The notes under the pieces are model-generated. The model worked only from the letters and a program-made list of their open reading frames with translations, was not told the origin of the DNA and made no database searches. From Phlebiopsis flavidoalba (Eukaryota; Basidiomycota; Agaricomycetes; Polyporales; Phanerochaetaceae), in the NCBI GenBank assembly GCA_035772785.1, contig JAOCPU010000020.1, positions 124,001 through 188,000 on the forward strand: a stretch of DNA of 64,000 nucleotides, given 5' to 3'. The translations under genes were made by a program, and so were the position numbers. This document shows positions 1-11,395 of the stretch, piece by piece. Within the stretch, counting starts at the first letter, position 1, and each line of letters begins with the position of its first letter.

Positions 1-545
1 TCACGAAATGTTCTTGGGCCCACAGTCCGCAGCGTGACGAATTGACCTCAAATACGGGTGTACGGGTTACCACCATAGCACTCGACCTGAAAGGACATAA
101 ACAAACGGTTCTGCAACGCCCGGTCCCATACGGCCCTGCCTAATGATGGTTTCCATAGATATTGAGCTACGCTTACATCCGCACGACGTTTCTAGTGCGC
201 ACGTACATGCGAATGGGACATGGGTTTGCAGGTACTGGCTCAGATTTCCTGTCTGGCGTCCCGAAACACTTGTCCGGCCCATCCATGTATGCTGCACAAG
301 CGACGCGCACTGTTGTGTACTATCATCCCGAGTCCTTGTTTTGATGGCACCGCCCCGCCATTTCGGTACTGTATGGCACATTCGCTGGCCACAGAATCAT
401 GCCCTGGAAATATAAAATCAAGGTCTCAAATCGTCAAATGACCAGACCTATTGGAATTCTCTCGGCCATTCATCTAGTATTACAGATACTTCTTGTAGCA
501 GTCACTGTTGTCACGGGTCACTCCTGTGTGAGCCAGTGCATTAAA

Positions 546-746
546 TCAAAATCGGGACACACTTGCAAGATAGACTCGTCGTTGTAACGCCTTCGTTGCG
601 CTTTCCATGTGAGTTCGACCACAGAATGATGAGTAGCTCCCGTCTGGATCCCGCCAGACGGTTCGTTCGCAGTCGGGGTATTCACAAATAGAATCTTTGG
701 TACGTACAGTGTCGGAACACATCGTAAGGAGCAGTATTTGGGACAA
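546..746 (-). CDS. short frame with a Cys/His metal-knuckle-like motif
   Basis: A 66-codon frame starting with ATG. Residues about 21-47 carry CEYPDC, then VWRDPDG, then FCGRTH, a C-x4-C ... C-x3-H spacing. It resembles the short zinc-binding segment (C-x4-C ... FCSRxH) found in several fungal proteins of unknown function, some of them associated with PARP-type domains. I cannot find a convincing continuation in the flanking frames, so this could be one exon of a larger gene, a remnant, or chance. The metal-binding role is inference from the pattern alone. Confidence 0.25.
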   Translation of the reverse strand: MSQILLLTMCSDTVRTKDSICEYPDCERTVWRDPDGSYSSFCGRTHMESATKALQRRVYLASVSRF

Positions 747-1415
747 GAGTAGGGGACGATCAACCCTGGGAAGTCTCCAATTTTATACTTTGCCCAGGCC
801 GTAATGCCGTAGCGCTCCTTCCGACACGTTGTAGTCAACGAAAGACAGGGTAGGGGGGCGGGGGCGGAATAATAATGTGTCAGACGCGTGCATGAGTTTG
901 CCCACGAGGACTGACCATCTATTCCCACGGATACTTAACGTGTTTGATTTCGACGTGCGGCGGAAATATTTAGCGATGGTGTTCCCGTCGACCCTCATAA
1001 GCACTTTCTGGGCGTCGACTATGGGGACCACCATGCACGATGAAATACGATGATCGACACCCATCGACGTTGATATGGCCGGAGACGTGATGAAAATGGA
1101 CCTGACGGACTTTGCGTACGATGACATAGCCGGACGGATCTGCGAGGAATGCGAGTAACTTTGTCAAAAATCCGCTCCTGTGTATCCCTGGGGACTTTCC
1201 TCAATAAGAGCATAGAGAGCCTGCGTTGCGATCTATCATCGCCACCACGTCTTTTTTAGATTCCTCTGACCCCGTAGGTTTGCATGCACAGTTCTGAGTG
1301 TTTTTGCAGGTTCACAAACTTTGGCGTGAAGTAATCCGGTCAGGTTTGACTGTCCTAGTACCTTTATCGCACGTGGCGGAAGCAGTTTGTTTGTGGGGGA
1401 CACTGAGTAGATCCT

Positions 1416-1694
1416 TTGCGAAACGGAATGTTGAGCCTCACATCACCGTTCAGCCTTATTCCAGGCGTGTTCAAATTCCATAGAGACGAACGCCGAAACT
1501 TGGCGGAACCGATCTTAGTAACATTTGGCCGACAGCTAGAGCGAGCCCTGCGAGAAGCAACTCGCCTACGCATGGACGTGTCAGCCGAGGGCAGAGACTG
1601 TTCGACGATCAAACGTGAGGAATCATGGCTACATGACTTCTTGAGGCTCAAGTTCAGTCAGCACGCAAACCTGGTATCAGAGTATGCTTTCTGA
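1416..1694 (+). CDS. small hypothetical protein
   Basis: A 92-residue frame whose middle part is rich in charged residues and alternates hydrophobic and basic positions (for example FGRQLERALREATRLR, then EESWLHDFLRLKFSQ), as in a folded helical protein. The opposite strand is also open over the same span, so a shadow reading is possible. I do not recognise the sequence, and no promoter or intron evidence supports it. Confidence 0.2.
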   Translation: MRNGMLSLTSPFSLIPGVFKFHRDERRNLAEPILVTFGRQLERALREATRLRMDVSAEGRDCSTIKREESWLHDFLRLKFSQHANLVSEYAF

Positions 1695-2057
1695 ACACCG
1701 GCGAAATGGGAGTTTGATGTTGAAGACAGTCCAGCGTAGGTTACACGTTTTGAGTCGAGTGCGTGTCGATAGAGGTCATGACGTCTGCACAACAGTAGTA
1801 TTTCGTTTTCTGGGGGATAGGTCCGCACGGGCAGGGGACAGAATGAGCTTGGAAAGGCATTAATGATGCCTCAGACAGAACATGCGTAAAACGATTTCGG
1901 AAAGGCCATTGGTGTCGGGAGTTACATGGCGAGTCTTGGTCGTAGATTGTGATGCGCGTCTGCTCAATTATGTTATGAAGACGCTGAGTTTCAACACGAA
2001 CGTTGCGCAAACAGGTCATGGTGCTATGTTTTGGCTAAGGGCGTCCGAAGTCCGTTG

Positions 2058-2077
2058 GAACCAGTTCAAACTGGTTC
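2058..2077. repeat. perfect 9-bp inverted repeat with 2-nt spacer
   Basis: GAACCAGTT and its exact reverse complement AACTGGTTC are separated by two bases. A dyad this short could be a transcription-factor site or chance. No recognised gene lies next to it. Confidence 0.4.
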
Positions 2078-3052
2078 AAAGAACCGACGCTGCACTAAGC
2101 GCGGTTTATTTCTGGTTGGTTACTGTTTGTGAAACTCTAATTAATGCTGTTTTCATTACCTCACCAGAAAACTTCTCTGTATCTCATGGGAGCTTTAATG
2201 GCTCACATACTTGCTGCTACTTAGAAGTGATCTTTTGTGCGCATCTGACAGCCATACGGCGACAACGGTGGGGTTGGTGTGCACAATCGAGAAATGTATT
2301 TACTGAGATGCAAGGCCATACCAGTGAGATCGAATATAATCCAGGTGAGCGCTTAGGTGGGACCCCTTAGGCGCGCAGCTATGGGTGCGGGCACGAAGTG
2401 GAGAGCATTCTCGATGTCCCTGTGTGTTCCCACCGACGACTTGTGTAAATGATTACCTGAGCTCCGACAAGATCTTTCTTGTTTGGGCGGTTGCTAGTAA
2501 TGGTGAGAGATTCGGACGAAGGGGCATGAGAAAAGAGGCGACTTCTGGAGTAGAAAAAAATCAGGACACTAGACACTACAGCGCGCTCAGACGCTCTCGC
2601 CGACACGCATAGTTAGGTCAAATACATCTCGTTCATCCTGAACGTAGACCTCATGTTCAACGAGGACGCATTTTTCTTAGATCATCACGCAGACTGCTCT
2701 CGCGTTCTCGCTTCCCGACTGCTCTGCAGGACACAATCTGCCGCCATAAAACATAACAATCCGGTCACATGGGCTCGCGGACTTTCCCCGCAAAGTCGCG
2801 CTCAGTACGGGCCTTGAGCCCTGAGCTTGAACGTTGAGCGCAGAAGCGCGATGGTATGTGGTGATAACTGAGTAGATTGATCGCCGTTAAGACAGGCTTG
2901 TACTGCACATTGAATCGCCGTTGAGGCCTACCTTTCAAAGAACGGCTTTGCGCGCAATCCTACCAACCGTGTGTCCGTCTCGAATACCTGATCCCTGCCA
3001 GCACGGCGATCATGACTACCACCCACTCCACCGACTTACCACCATCCCCCGC

Positions 3053-5851
3053 TCACCACCGTGGCCCCCGCTCACGCACCCTCACCATCCACCTCCGTCC
3101 CCCAACGCCCCCGGCGCCCTCAACGCCCTCCAGCAGGTCTCGCGGCACACAATCCCCGATCACAACCGACCCAATTTCCGCTTCCTCCCACTCATCTTCA
3201 ACAACCCCCCACTGCCCTGCCCGCAAACGCCCGCGTACGCCGCATGCTATCGTCGCGCCCTGTGAGGCGCCTGCGCGTGGGTGAGCTTCTGGAGCTGGTG
3301 TACCTACCCGCCTCTGGGGGGTATAAAAAGCCGTGTGGCTGGTGCCTGGCCAAAGAGCAGGCGCGTTGTAGGCGCGCGTAGAAGCCCAGGGAGGGGGTTG
3401 ATGTCTGTTTTAGTATTTCATTGTATAATATCGTTTTAGTGTGGTGGGAGAGACGGACCTTCGACAGGGAATTCGGAGCCAATGGGGGAGGACGTTGTGT
3501 GGGCTGAGGTTCCTGGTGCTTTGTTGATAGAATGCGGGAAGTAGAGCGTAGGATCTATTTTCATGTGTTTCAGTATCCTATTTCTCTCGAGGAGAAGCTT
3601 GTTTGTTGGATTTTTTAGTGCGTATACTCGCGCGGACATTGTGCGCGCGGGACCCTTGCGGTGTGGGGGGGAAGCTATCATACACAGGCACAATGAAGCC
3701 ATGTGAAATGCTAGCGGGGCAGCGGTGGTCGCTGATTCTCGAGGGGAGGACACCTATCCGCTTGTCCTAATTTGCCTCAGTTATAATCTCTCCTACGCGG
3801 CAGAGCTAAAGGCACTCACGGCGTGGGTTGGCTGCAACGCTTCGCTGAGTCCACTAACTGTGGAGTATGTGCAGCGTAGGGGGGTAGAAGGGAGAGAGTT
3901 GAGAGCGACAGTGAGAAGTCCGCTGCCACCCGTGGCGGCGGGGGGGGTTGTCCGCGCGATTGGGCTGCGTCCAGAGGTCCCGCCGTGCGAAAGTATCTGT
4001 GGCACATAGGCTCTGATATACTCGGCAGCGGAACAGGTGCTGTCGCCGCGAACAGCCCTCTTGGAGAGGGATTCTGACTGCTGCTCTGCCGCCGTGTCGT
4101 CGCTTGCTCTCCGCCTCCAATAACTCCTCAACATCACATCAGCACGACGCGGTTCGCGCGGTCGGCCGATACAGTGCACGTTCTATCTTCATCGTCAATG
4201 CGAGAGAAGTGGAGAGAGGAAGAAGGGCGCAACGCACCACAGGCCCCAGTCTGCGTCCAGCAAACGCGCGCGATCTGCGCGCGGCGATGGCGTCCTGGTG
4301 CGGCCGCGCATAGCCCGCTCGTGTCCGGGCTTGTCGTGGTGAATACGGGCTCAAGAAGCGCGGCGCCCCACGATCCAGCGCACCTGAGTTTTCCCAGTCA
4401 GTACTCGTGGGTAAGAGGGGAGAGAGAAGGTGGGTACCGTCGTGGTGAAGAGTTTGACGCTGCGCACGGTGAGAGTGCGCGGCGGGGGCGCCGTAGTCCT
4501 CGACGGCGGGTCGTGGTGTCGCCCCAGTAGGTGGCTGTTCTCATTCTCGTGCGTTGGCCATTGCATAGTATGCGGATCTGCGCAAAGTTAGCTAGCTGCA
4601 ACACGTGCCGTGATGGTGTGCGTACGGGAAGGCGGTGGCCCTTCGTCCGCGAAGCTGCGTAGAGGTGAGTACAGGCGGTAAGGAATGGGAGTACGTCGCG
4701 CACCGAGTGAATATTTCAATGTGCTCGGGGACTGACGCGGCGTCGTTTGCACGCTACGTGGAGGCCGAGATTTGACAGCGTCATCGAGGGCTTTCTCGAG
4801 GTACCCCTCCATCTGCTCTGTCGTCCACGGCGGCGTCGCGACGAGCGCCATCGCATTGTCCACGAATATGCCTGTTTCTGTATGAGCCGCTGTACTCGAC
4901 TTGTGATGCATAACCTACCAGTGGGCTCGCCGTGTTCGTCGCGAATAATCTCGCCACCGGTCAATCTCGTCGTTGGCGGGCCATCGCTGGTCGGGCAGCT
5001 GCGCCTTTGTGAGCTCGAGCGCGCGCGGCGAGAGCCACACTGCGTGTCCGTCGACCCTCGTCAGCGCAATCGGGCGGCCCGAGAGGGCCTCTCTCGCTTC
5101 TAAGTGTGCCTGTAGCTTCGTCAGCAGCATATATAGACAAGTAAGGACTCTGCCGTACAGCAGTCGGGAACCCGCCCGTCCAGTCCTCCCAGCGCGTCTG
5201 GTCCCCAGCCCCATGCGGCGATCCACTCGTCCGGTGGGGCATCTGGTCGCGCATGGACATGCGCCTCGAGCAGGTCGAGTAGTGCGGGCAGCGAGCGCAC
5301 GGGTGTCGAGCGGGAGCGCGGCCTTGAAGCCGTACGGGATGAGGTGCGCGTGCGCGTCGGCGAGCCCGGGCACGACTATGCTGCCTGGCGGGGTCTCGAA
5401 GACGCCAGTGGCTTCTTGGCCTTGGCCTCTGTAGGCCGCCGTAATACGTGTTGACGACGGTGGTCTGGTAGGCGTCCCATTCGGCCAGAATCTCGTCTGG
5501 GGGCGGTCAGCGCGCAAAGCGGGCAGCGGAAGCGGGCGCGTTACCGCGGGTGCCGGTGGCGAGGATCTCGTCTTTGCGAACGGCAAGGGGCAGTCGACGT
5601 GTGGGTTGGCGTCGTCGACGGTGTAGATCTTGGCCGCTTCGGCGGCGCACAGCGCGTACGACTCTGGGAGGACAGACGGGAGGCCGGCGGCGCGGCGGGT
5701 GCTGTTATTGAGGAGCAGTGAGGAAGTAGGACAGGCCGGCGAGGAGCACAGCGAGATGATACCCATAATAGGTAGCTGCGTGACAGCGACGACGACGACG
5801 GCGGCGGCGGCGGCGGGGCACTGGGCGGCGGGAGACTGCTTTCGGGTCCAT
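3053..5851 (-). CDS. membrane-anchored amidohydrolase (amidohydrolase 3 / YtcJ type)
   Basis: Predicted metal-dependent hydrolase of the amidohydrolase superfamily; the substrate cannot be told. Reading the minus strand, an ATG at 5851 is followed by an arginine-coding microsatellite and one membrane helix (YYGYHLAVLLAGLSYFL). Next come IYTVDDANPHVDC, the metal-site strand GLADAHAHLIPYG with its H-x-H, and the family signature ALTRVDGHAVWLSPRALEL. Further on are EIIRDEHGEPTG joined to VFVDNAMALV, LTVRSVKLFT, VHCIG with DRANRVVL, QPTHAVSAF, GSEFPVEG and SLGFYARLQR. The tail reads EIGSVVIGDCVPRDLLEG and stops at 3053-3055. The order and spacing match full-length fungal YtcJ proteins. Frame jumps occur between several blocks, for example one extra C inside the CIGDRAN motif near 4165; some gaps are introns. 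The gene is divergent from PCT1, with 265 bp between starts. Family assignment is strong and exon limits are approximate. Confidence 0.8.
5786..5817. repeat. GAC/GGC trinucleotide microsatellite
   Basis: About ten consecutive CGA then CGG units. It lies near the 5' end of the amidohydrolase frame, where the minus strand reads as an arginine run just before the membrane anchor. Such a repeat can expand or contract in frame and would change the length of the cytosolic tail. Confidence 0.8.
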
Positions 5852-6116
5852 TGCGTCTGGGCAGGGGACACGCGTGGCCCTGGGGCGAGCGCGCCTGTGC
5901 CAATGGCGCGACGCACGTGCTTCCGACGAGACCCTAAACCCGGCGACTGAATGACAGAAAGCGAAATCAGGGACGAAGGAGCGAGGATCTCTGCTGTCAT
6001 CGCTGCTACCTCTGTCACTGCTACAAAGACTGCGCCAACGGACCGACGCACGGTGCTCATTGCGCCATTGGTCTCGACCATCTCCAGCTATCTGATTCCG
6101 CCCCCCAAAGCCAGCG

Positions 6117-7750
6117 ATGGACCCGCTGATTGCATCCTCCCCCGCCCCCCACCACGACGAGCACGACCCCCACCACGACGACCTCGACAGCGACCGCATC
6201 CAAACGCCGCCCACGGAACCGCGCCCCCCTCCACCCCAAGCGTTCCTTTGCGTCCAAGCACTCCACCATGGCTCCCCACCACCTCCACCCCCAGCCCGCT
6301 CGATTCGCCCGCCTACGATGCCTCCGAGGAGGACAACGACCCGCCTCACGCGACAGCGGCGCGTCCGCCGTCTCCGTGCACGCCCCGCCCGCTGCGGGGG
6401 TCCAACGGGCGCACCCGCCTCGCCGCGCCCCGCGCCGCCCCCGCAGCTCCGCGCCGGCACCTGCTTGCCGTCCGCGCTGCTCTCGTCCGACGACGGCGTC
6501 GACAGCCCGACGTACGACGGCGACGTCGAGAGCAGCACCACTGCGGGGCCCGACACGCCCTAACCGCCGAGCACTACGCCTCGTCCGCGAGCAGGGTCCG
6601 CGAGCCCTGTGCTCGCACCCGCCCCTGCCCTTTCCCCCTCGCCGCCTGCGCTCCCACCGGCCCGACGCTCCCGCGACGTACTCAAACCCGTCGCGCCCCA
6701 CCGATCCCGAGCCCGCAAGCGGCGCGAGCGTCCAGGCGCCGCTCTCCTTTGATCCCGCCAAGCTCTCGCCCGAGGACATCCAGGCGTGGTTCCAGGAGGT
6801 GCGCACTCTGCTTTTTCACTTATTTTGCCCCGCGCGAAGCTTCGTAGGTCATCGACGGCCCTGGCTGCAAGGTCGACGACACCGTACACAAGATCATCCG
6901 CCCCCACGACGCCGCCCCGTGCGCATATAATGCAGACGGTACGCCCTTCCCCGCCCGCTCCATCCGCATCTAACATCCCCCAGGGCGTATACGACCTCTT
7001 CCACTTTGGGTGAGCCCGCCGCGCTCTCAGGGGTGGACACTTCGCTGACGCCGCGCAGACCGCAACGACGCTGCAGCTCGGGCGCCAGGCGAAGCTTGCG
7101 TTCCCGAGCGTGCCCCCCGACGACGGCACGGGCGAGTGGACGCCGGGCGTGTACCTCCTCGTCGGGTGTCAACTCGGACGCGCAGTGCGAAGCCCACAAG
7201 AACCGGACTGTCATGACCCACGCCGAGCGGTTTGTCCCCCTCGTCCTCCCCCTTGTATCTACTAACGAAAAAATAGCTGTGAGGCAGTAAGGACACTGTC
7301 GCTGGGTCGACGAGATCGTCCCTGAAGCAACCCTGGGTCATCGACGCCGCCTTCCTCGAAAAAGTACCTCCCTCCCTCCTTCTTCCCCCTCTCACTAACC
7401 CCCACCCGCCCAGTACTCAATCGACTACGTCGCGCACGACGTCGACCCCTACGGCTCCGCGGGGCACTCCGACGTGTACGCCTTCGCGAAGCAGGCGGGC
7501 CGCTTTCCTGCCCACAAACGGCGCACGTGCCGGGCATCAGCACGTCCGACCTGCTCGCGCGGCTCGTCGCGGTGGGGTACCGGCTGCGCGTGTTCGACCA
7601 GAAGCTCGCGAAGATGGGCATGCATCGGCTCATGGCGGAGGGCTCGGATTGGGACGAGAGCGCGGAGGGCAGCAGGGTCGCGAGTCGCGCGGCGAGTCCG
7701 CCGGCGAGAGGCGCAGGCGGAGCGGGAGCGGGATGGTGGCGCAGGTGAGT
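6117..7750 (+). CDS. PCT1: choline-phosphate cytidylyltransferase
   Basis: Rate-setting enzyme of the CDP-choline (Kennedy) pathway, making CDP-choline from CTP and phosphocholine. The start ATG at 6117 opens a long Pro/Ser/Asp-rich N-terminal tail. The catalytic part begins near 6740 (LSFDPAKLSPEDIQAW) and 6870 (IDGPGCKVDDTVH), then GVYDLFHFG at the nucleotidyltransferase H-x-G-H motif. An intron (GTGAGC...CAG) follows directly at about 7011-7059, then LGRQAKLAFPSV. Next are VNSDAQCEAHKNRTVMTHAER, split here as VNSDAQCEAHK plus NRTVMTHAER, then YVAHDVDPYG, HSDVYAFAKQAGRF, the RTxGISTS-like segment PGISTSDLLARLV, and YRLRVFDQKLAKMGMHRLMAEGSDW read in blocks. Single-base jumps occur at about 7168 and 7530. 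The second His of H-x-G-H is not readable across the intron junction. The C-terminal end is uncertain. Confidence 0.85.
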
Positions 7751-8337
7751 GGGATGTCGTCTTTTTGGGGCAAAGGCTGATGGTGTGCAGGAGAGCTAGG
7801 GTGCTCTGATTTTCTTTGCTTGTTTATACAGGATTTGAATTATATTTGCGGTGTACAACTCAATTTTGAATGTGCCACGATACTCGCGTGCTGGGAATAC
7901 CACAGTCAACGGGAACGAGAATGTGTCATGATCATGCTGGCATTTTTGCGCGTCTCAGTGAACGCAGCGGAACTGCGAAAAATTGGAGCGCAGGCTGTTT
8001 GGGGCCTTCGGTAGTGAAGGAACCGTCTCTCAAGGCACTCTCATCGCCACTCGCGACGCAGTCACACACAAGTCGCACAGCATTGAGTTTCATTCCAGGA
8101 TGAATGTGGGGGTTGCTCCGAGACAGAGAAAGAAAGAAGGACGACATGCGAGGGTATATGGTAGGGTTGCAAAGCAGAATTTCGTAGCATATGGCACGGC
8201 GGGCACTGTTTTGTCGGTCGAAATCGCAAAAACAAGGAGAGAGAATAAATCGACCAGACCACAAGCGAACGAACGAATAGAAATAAATTGCGAAACGAAT
8301 ATTAAAGAAACCCTGCGCTTTCGAGTCCGGCTTTTGC
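7751..8337. other. convergent intergenic region
   Basis: Lies between the 3' ends of PCT1 (+) and the phosphatase gene (-). It is AT-richer than its flanks, with only short overlapping frames, as expected for two 3' untranslated regions. No RNA gene or repeat is recognised. Confidence 0.5.
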
Positions 8338-10997
8338 TCACGCGCCGTAGCGGCTGCAGCGTCGTCTCGTCGACGGGCGCACGCGCGCATGGCGGTAGCG
8401 GCCCTCGGCGTCGCGGATCTCGAGCTCCTGCTGCGAATCGCCAAGCTGCGCGACGTCGCCGCGCGTCGGACAGCTCGAGCGAATGCTTGCGCCGCGAAAC
8501 CGGGCGGGAGGCTCTCGCGCAGGTGCTGCTGGGCGGCGGCCACCCAGCGCGACGCTGTATTGGTTGCCCTGCGCCGTCTCGCCCTCGATGCGGGCACGTC
8601 CGCGGGGGCGCAGCGGACGCGGAGGGCAATCTTGACCGACGCCGACGGACTTGGCCGCCGAGCTCCTGCTCCTCGAGGTCATGAGCTCGGAGGACGTGAA
8701 GCCGATGTTGGGCGAGTACCGCGCCGACCAAAGAGGCCCCCGGTAGTCGGCGCGCTCGAGGACGAAACACGTGTAGGCGGCGCGAGAGCGTCCAGTGGTT
8801 GGCGTGGATGAGGTACGCCATCACTGCTTGTCACGGAGCGCGACTTGCCCGCTCCTTGCAGTGTACATACGTCGGCGCCGAGTGTAATCGCGCGTCGTCT
8901 GCTCTCCGTCAGCCTTTGCTCCCAAGCACAGAACGAACGGCACGTACCGAGAATAGCAACACACGCCTCGCGCACAGCCACGCGTGATATTATCCTCCTC
9001 GACCGTATCCCGCATCGGGATATGCGCATAGCGCTCGAACCGCTCGCGCAGGCGCAGCCCGTGGTCGTCCTCGCACTCGGATGACTGTCGGCAATGTTGA
9101 TGATCCGCCGCACGCCTGCGGAAAGCAACGCGCCGACGTGCTCCTCGCTCGTCAGCTCCGGCCCGAGGAACAGGAACCCCGGCAGGATCGTCGACACGGT
9201 GAACTCGGGGAACGGTTTCCTCCGTCGACGGCCCTGCGAGTCGTATTCTGGCCGTGCGGTCGCGGGCGACGGCGGCATCGGCGTCCGCGGGTGTGCGGGG
9301 AGCGTGGTGCCGAATGCGGCGACGAGGGAGCAGGGCAGACACGTGGCGGCGGCGAGAGCAGCTGCGCGGGCGGAGAGTGGTTCGAGTGCACGAGCGTGAG
9401 GTGGCGACGGCGAGCGCGAGCGCGACTTTTTGCTGGCGCCGTTGGCGGGCGGCGCGGAGAGCGTGTTTGCGCTCTGTGCGGTCGAGACCTGGAGCTTTGG
9501 CACGGGCGAGATCGTGCGATCCGTGTCGATGATGCGCCTGAGCGTTGGTATACTGGGGCGGGCGGGGCGGCTGGGGACGCGAGAAGACAGGTGGCGGAGG
9601 GCGCGGGCGAGGGGCTAGAGTAGTCGTTCGTGCGCGCTCCAGGAGGAGATCGCGCTCGGCATGAGGGGCTGCGGAGACGGGGAGACGGTTTCAAGCTGGG
9701 GGAGGCTCTTGGCCCGGGACGCTATTTATGGTGTCGAGCTGAGACAGACCCCCTGCGGGTCGTTTGGCGGGGCGGACGGACGCGGCGGACAGGACGGTCG
9801 CGGGCTCAGCTCCTGTGCGCGTCGTCGAGGGGTCAGACGAGTCGGTGGCCGTGACGAGGGAGCTCGGAGAGGTATATATGTTTTCGCGCAGCCGCGAACC
9901 CCCCCTCGAGGAAATCGACGCCACCCTGATCGAGGAGCGGTGCTAGGACGTCATTATCGCCCACGGGGAGCGCCGAGGGGTGATTGTGTCGGTCCTTTCG
10001 AGCATAATCTCGTCGTAAACAATCACGTCGCCGTCCCAGTCATCCCCGACATCAAAACATCCCAAACACGCTTGCGGCGTACCCTCCGTGGTGATATATT
10101 GGGCGTAGCGCATCAAGTGTCTGAAACGCCCCTGCGCCCCTGCGTGACCGCCGCAAGATAAGTGACGCGGGATGGCAACGTTTACGCTCTGTGGTATGTG
10201 TGTGACCGCAGGAACGCTTGCAAACAGGCCGGGGTGTCAATAAGCAAGGGGCGAGTGGGTGCCGACAAACGGGCAATAAGAGCAGCGCAGGCGGGTGCCG
10301 TGACCCTGGGAGCAGCTGATGTAGGGGTGGACAGACTGGGTGGTGGCTGTGAGTTGCGCGAGGAGGTATCCAGGGAGGGGTTGCGCGAGTGATGTAGCGC
10401 ACTTTATAGGTGTTCCTCTGAACTCGGTTAGTGGGGTGAAATACGCACTAGCCGGGCTGAAAGCAGAGTCCGGGCTCGGCGTGCGCCGCGCCAGCAACGT
10501 GCTTGCCTGCAAAGGTGCGCCAGCCCAGCAGCGGCGAGTCGGACGACTGCGACGAGGACGCATCTGGCCTCGCCGAGGGATGGAGCGCAGCATTGAACCA
10601 GAGGCAATGGAGCGTATGGGCCGCAGAACGCAGGTTCTTGTGCACGCTTCGGCGCAGCTGCTCGAGCAAAGCAAAGTCCTTGGAGAGGTCATCAGAATGA
10701 AGGTCAAGGTTCTCTTCTGGGTTTGAGTAGAAACGCCTCCTGGGACCCAAATGAGCTGGACGAGTTGGAAGGAGACGAGGACCGGTACAAGTCTTCCTCC
10801 TCAGGCGACCGTCCGTTCGCCTTGGCGTGGGGCTCCTCGACAGGCTCATCAACCGGCGTAGGCAACTCTATGACCGTCCTAGTCTGTGGCCGCTGGGGTA
10901 TCTGGAGCGAGAGGTTTGGGGTGGGCCGTTTCGACTGCACATCTGAGCTCGCTGCTGAGGCGGGCTGTGCGAGTGGTAAATGAATCAATATAGACAA
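8338..10997 (-). CDS. dual-specificity (MAPK-type) phosphatase with N-terminal rhodanese domain
   Basis: Predicted tyrosine/dual-specificity phosphatase, probably acting on MAP kinases. The N-terminal third is a Ser/Pro-rich tail (ELPTPVDEPVEEPHAKANG near 10850, then DFALLEQLRRSVHKNLR near 10650). A rhodanese-like region follows: SLILRRSRRGAGAFQTLDAL near 10100, VIVYDEIMLERTD near 9990 and LAPLLDQGGVDFLEGGFAA near 9900. The DSPc domain begins with VSTILPGFLFLGPELTSEEH and VRRIINIA near 9130. It continues with HGLRLRERFERYAHIPMRDT, VEEDNITRGV, the P-loop HCKAGKSRS at about 8840-8865 (with a 2-nt insertion after HCK), MAYLIHANHWTLSRAYAF and a C-terminal EIRDAEGRYRHARAPVDE. MAPK phosphatases are known to pair a rhodanese/CDC25-like docking domain with DSPc, which fits. 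The true start may be an exon above 10997. The gene is divergent from the Def1-like gene. Confidence 0.8.
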
Positions 10998-11395
10998 GCT
11001 TTGGCGTAATAAATAGCGATCAGAGCATATGCAGGTGAGTAAAGAGGGAGCCAGGCCAGATGTCGTCGTAGTAGCAGCGCTGTTGGTTGGTGGGCAACCG
11101 TGCTCTCTTTTCGTTCGTCGCCGTCGTTGCAGGGGGGGAGGGGAGCAATTACGCCACGAATATCAGGCGATAAGTCCAGGACAAGGCCCCTTTGGCACTC
11201 TGACGTCGCCGGCCGCGATAACAGAGTGGCGCCGAAATACTGACTGTCCTCCGGCCGAGGTAAGGACTGCGGGCCAGGGGTCAGCAACGGATAGGTCTGT
11301 GACGCGCCCACTGGACGGATTTCCAAACTCAGCTTCCTCCTTCCACCGCCAAACTCGTTTTGCGTCGCCCAGCAAAAACACGAGTTCCGTCCACA
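10998..11395. promoter_or_regulatory. shared 5' region of the phosphatase and Def1-like genes
   Basis: About 400 bp between two divergently oriented genes, containing pyrimidine- and G-rich runs but no clear TATA element. It may also hold a short 5' exon of the phosphatase, because the first recognised phosphatase segment looks preceded by an acceptor AG. Confidence 0.35.

Larger units (their letters stand above)
1..3052. other. left-end region without a recognised gene
   Basis: About 3 kb with only short open frames in all six frames and no conserved family that I recognise. Two short reading frames that look slightly protein-like (546-746 on the minus strand and 1416-1694 on the plus strand) are listed separately. 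A short perfect palindrome lies at 2058-2077. The stretch may be intergenic, or may hold a decayed gene. The last few hundred bases lie downstream of the amidohydrolase stop codon. Confidence 0.5.

Noticed and set aside
2921..3381. Proline-rich plus-strand frames of about 90-114 codons
   Set aside because: They are antisense shadows of the C-terminal exons of the amidohydrolase, whose conserved blocks and stop codon lie on the minus strand here.
5951..6847. Very long overlapping frames on both strands (up to 298 codons)
   Set aside because: GC-rich, Pro/Arg-dominated readings without any conserved motif. The PCT1 N-terminal tail on the plus strand explains the region.
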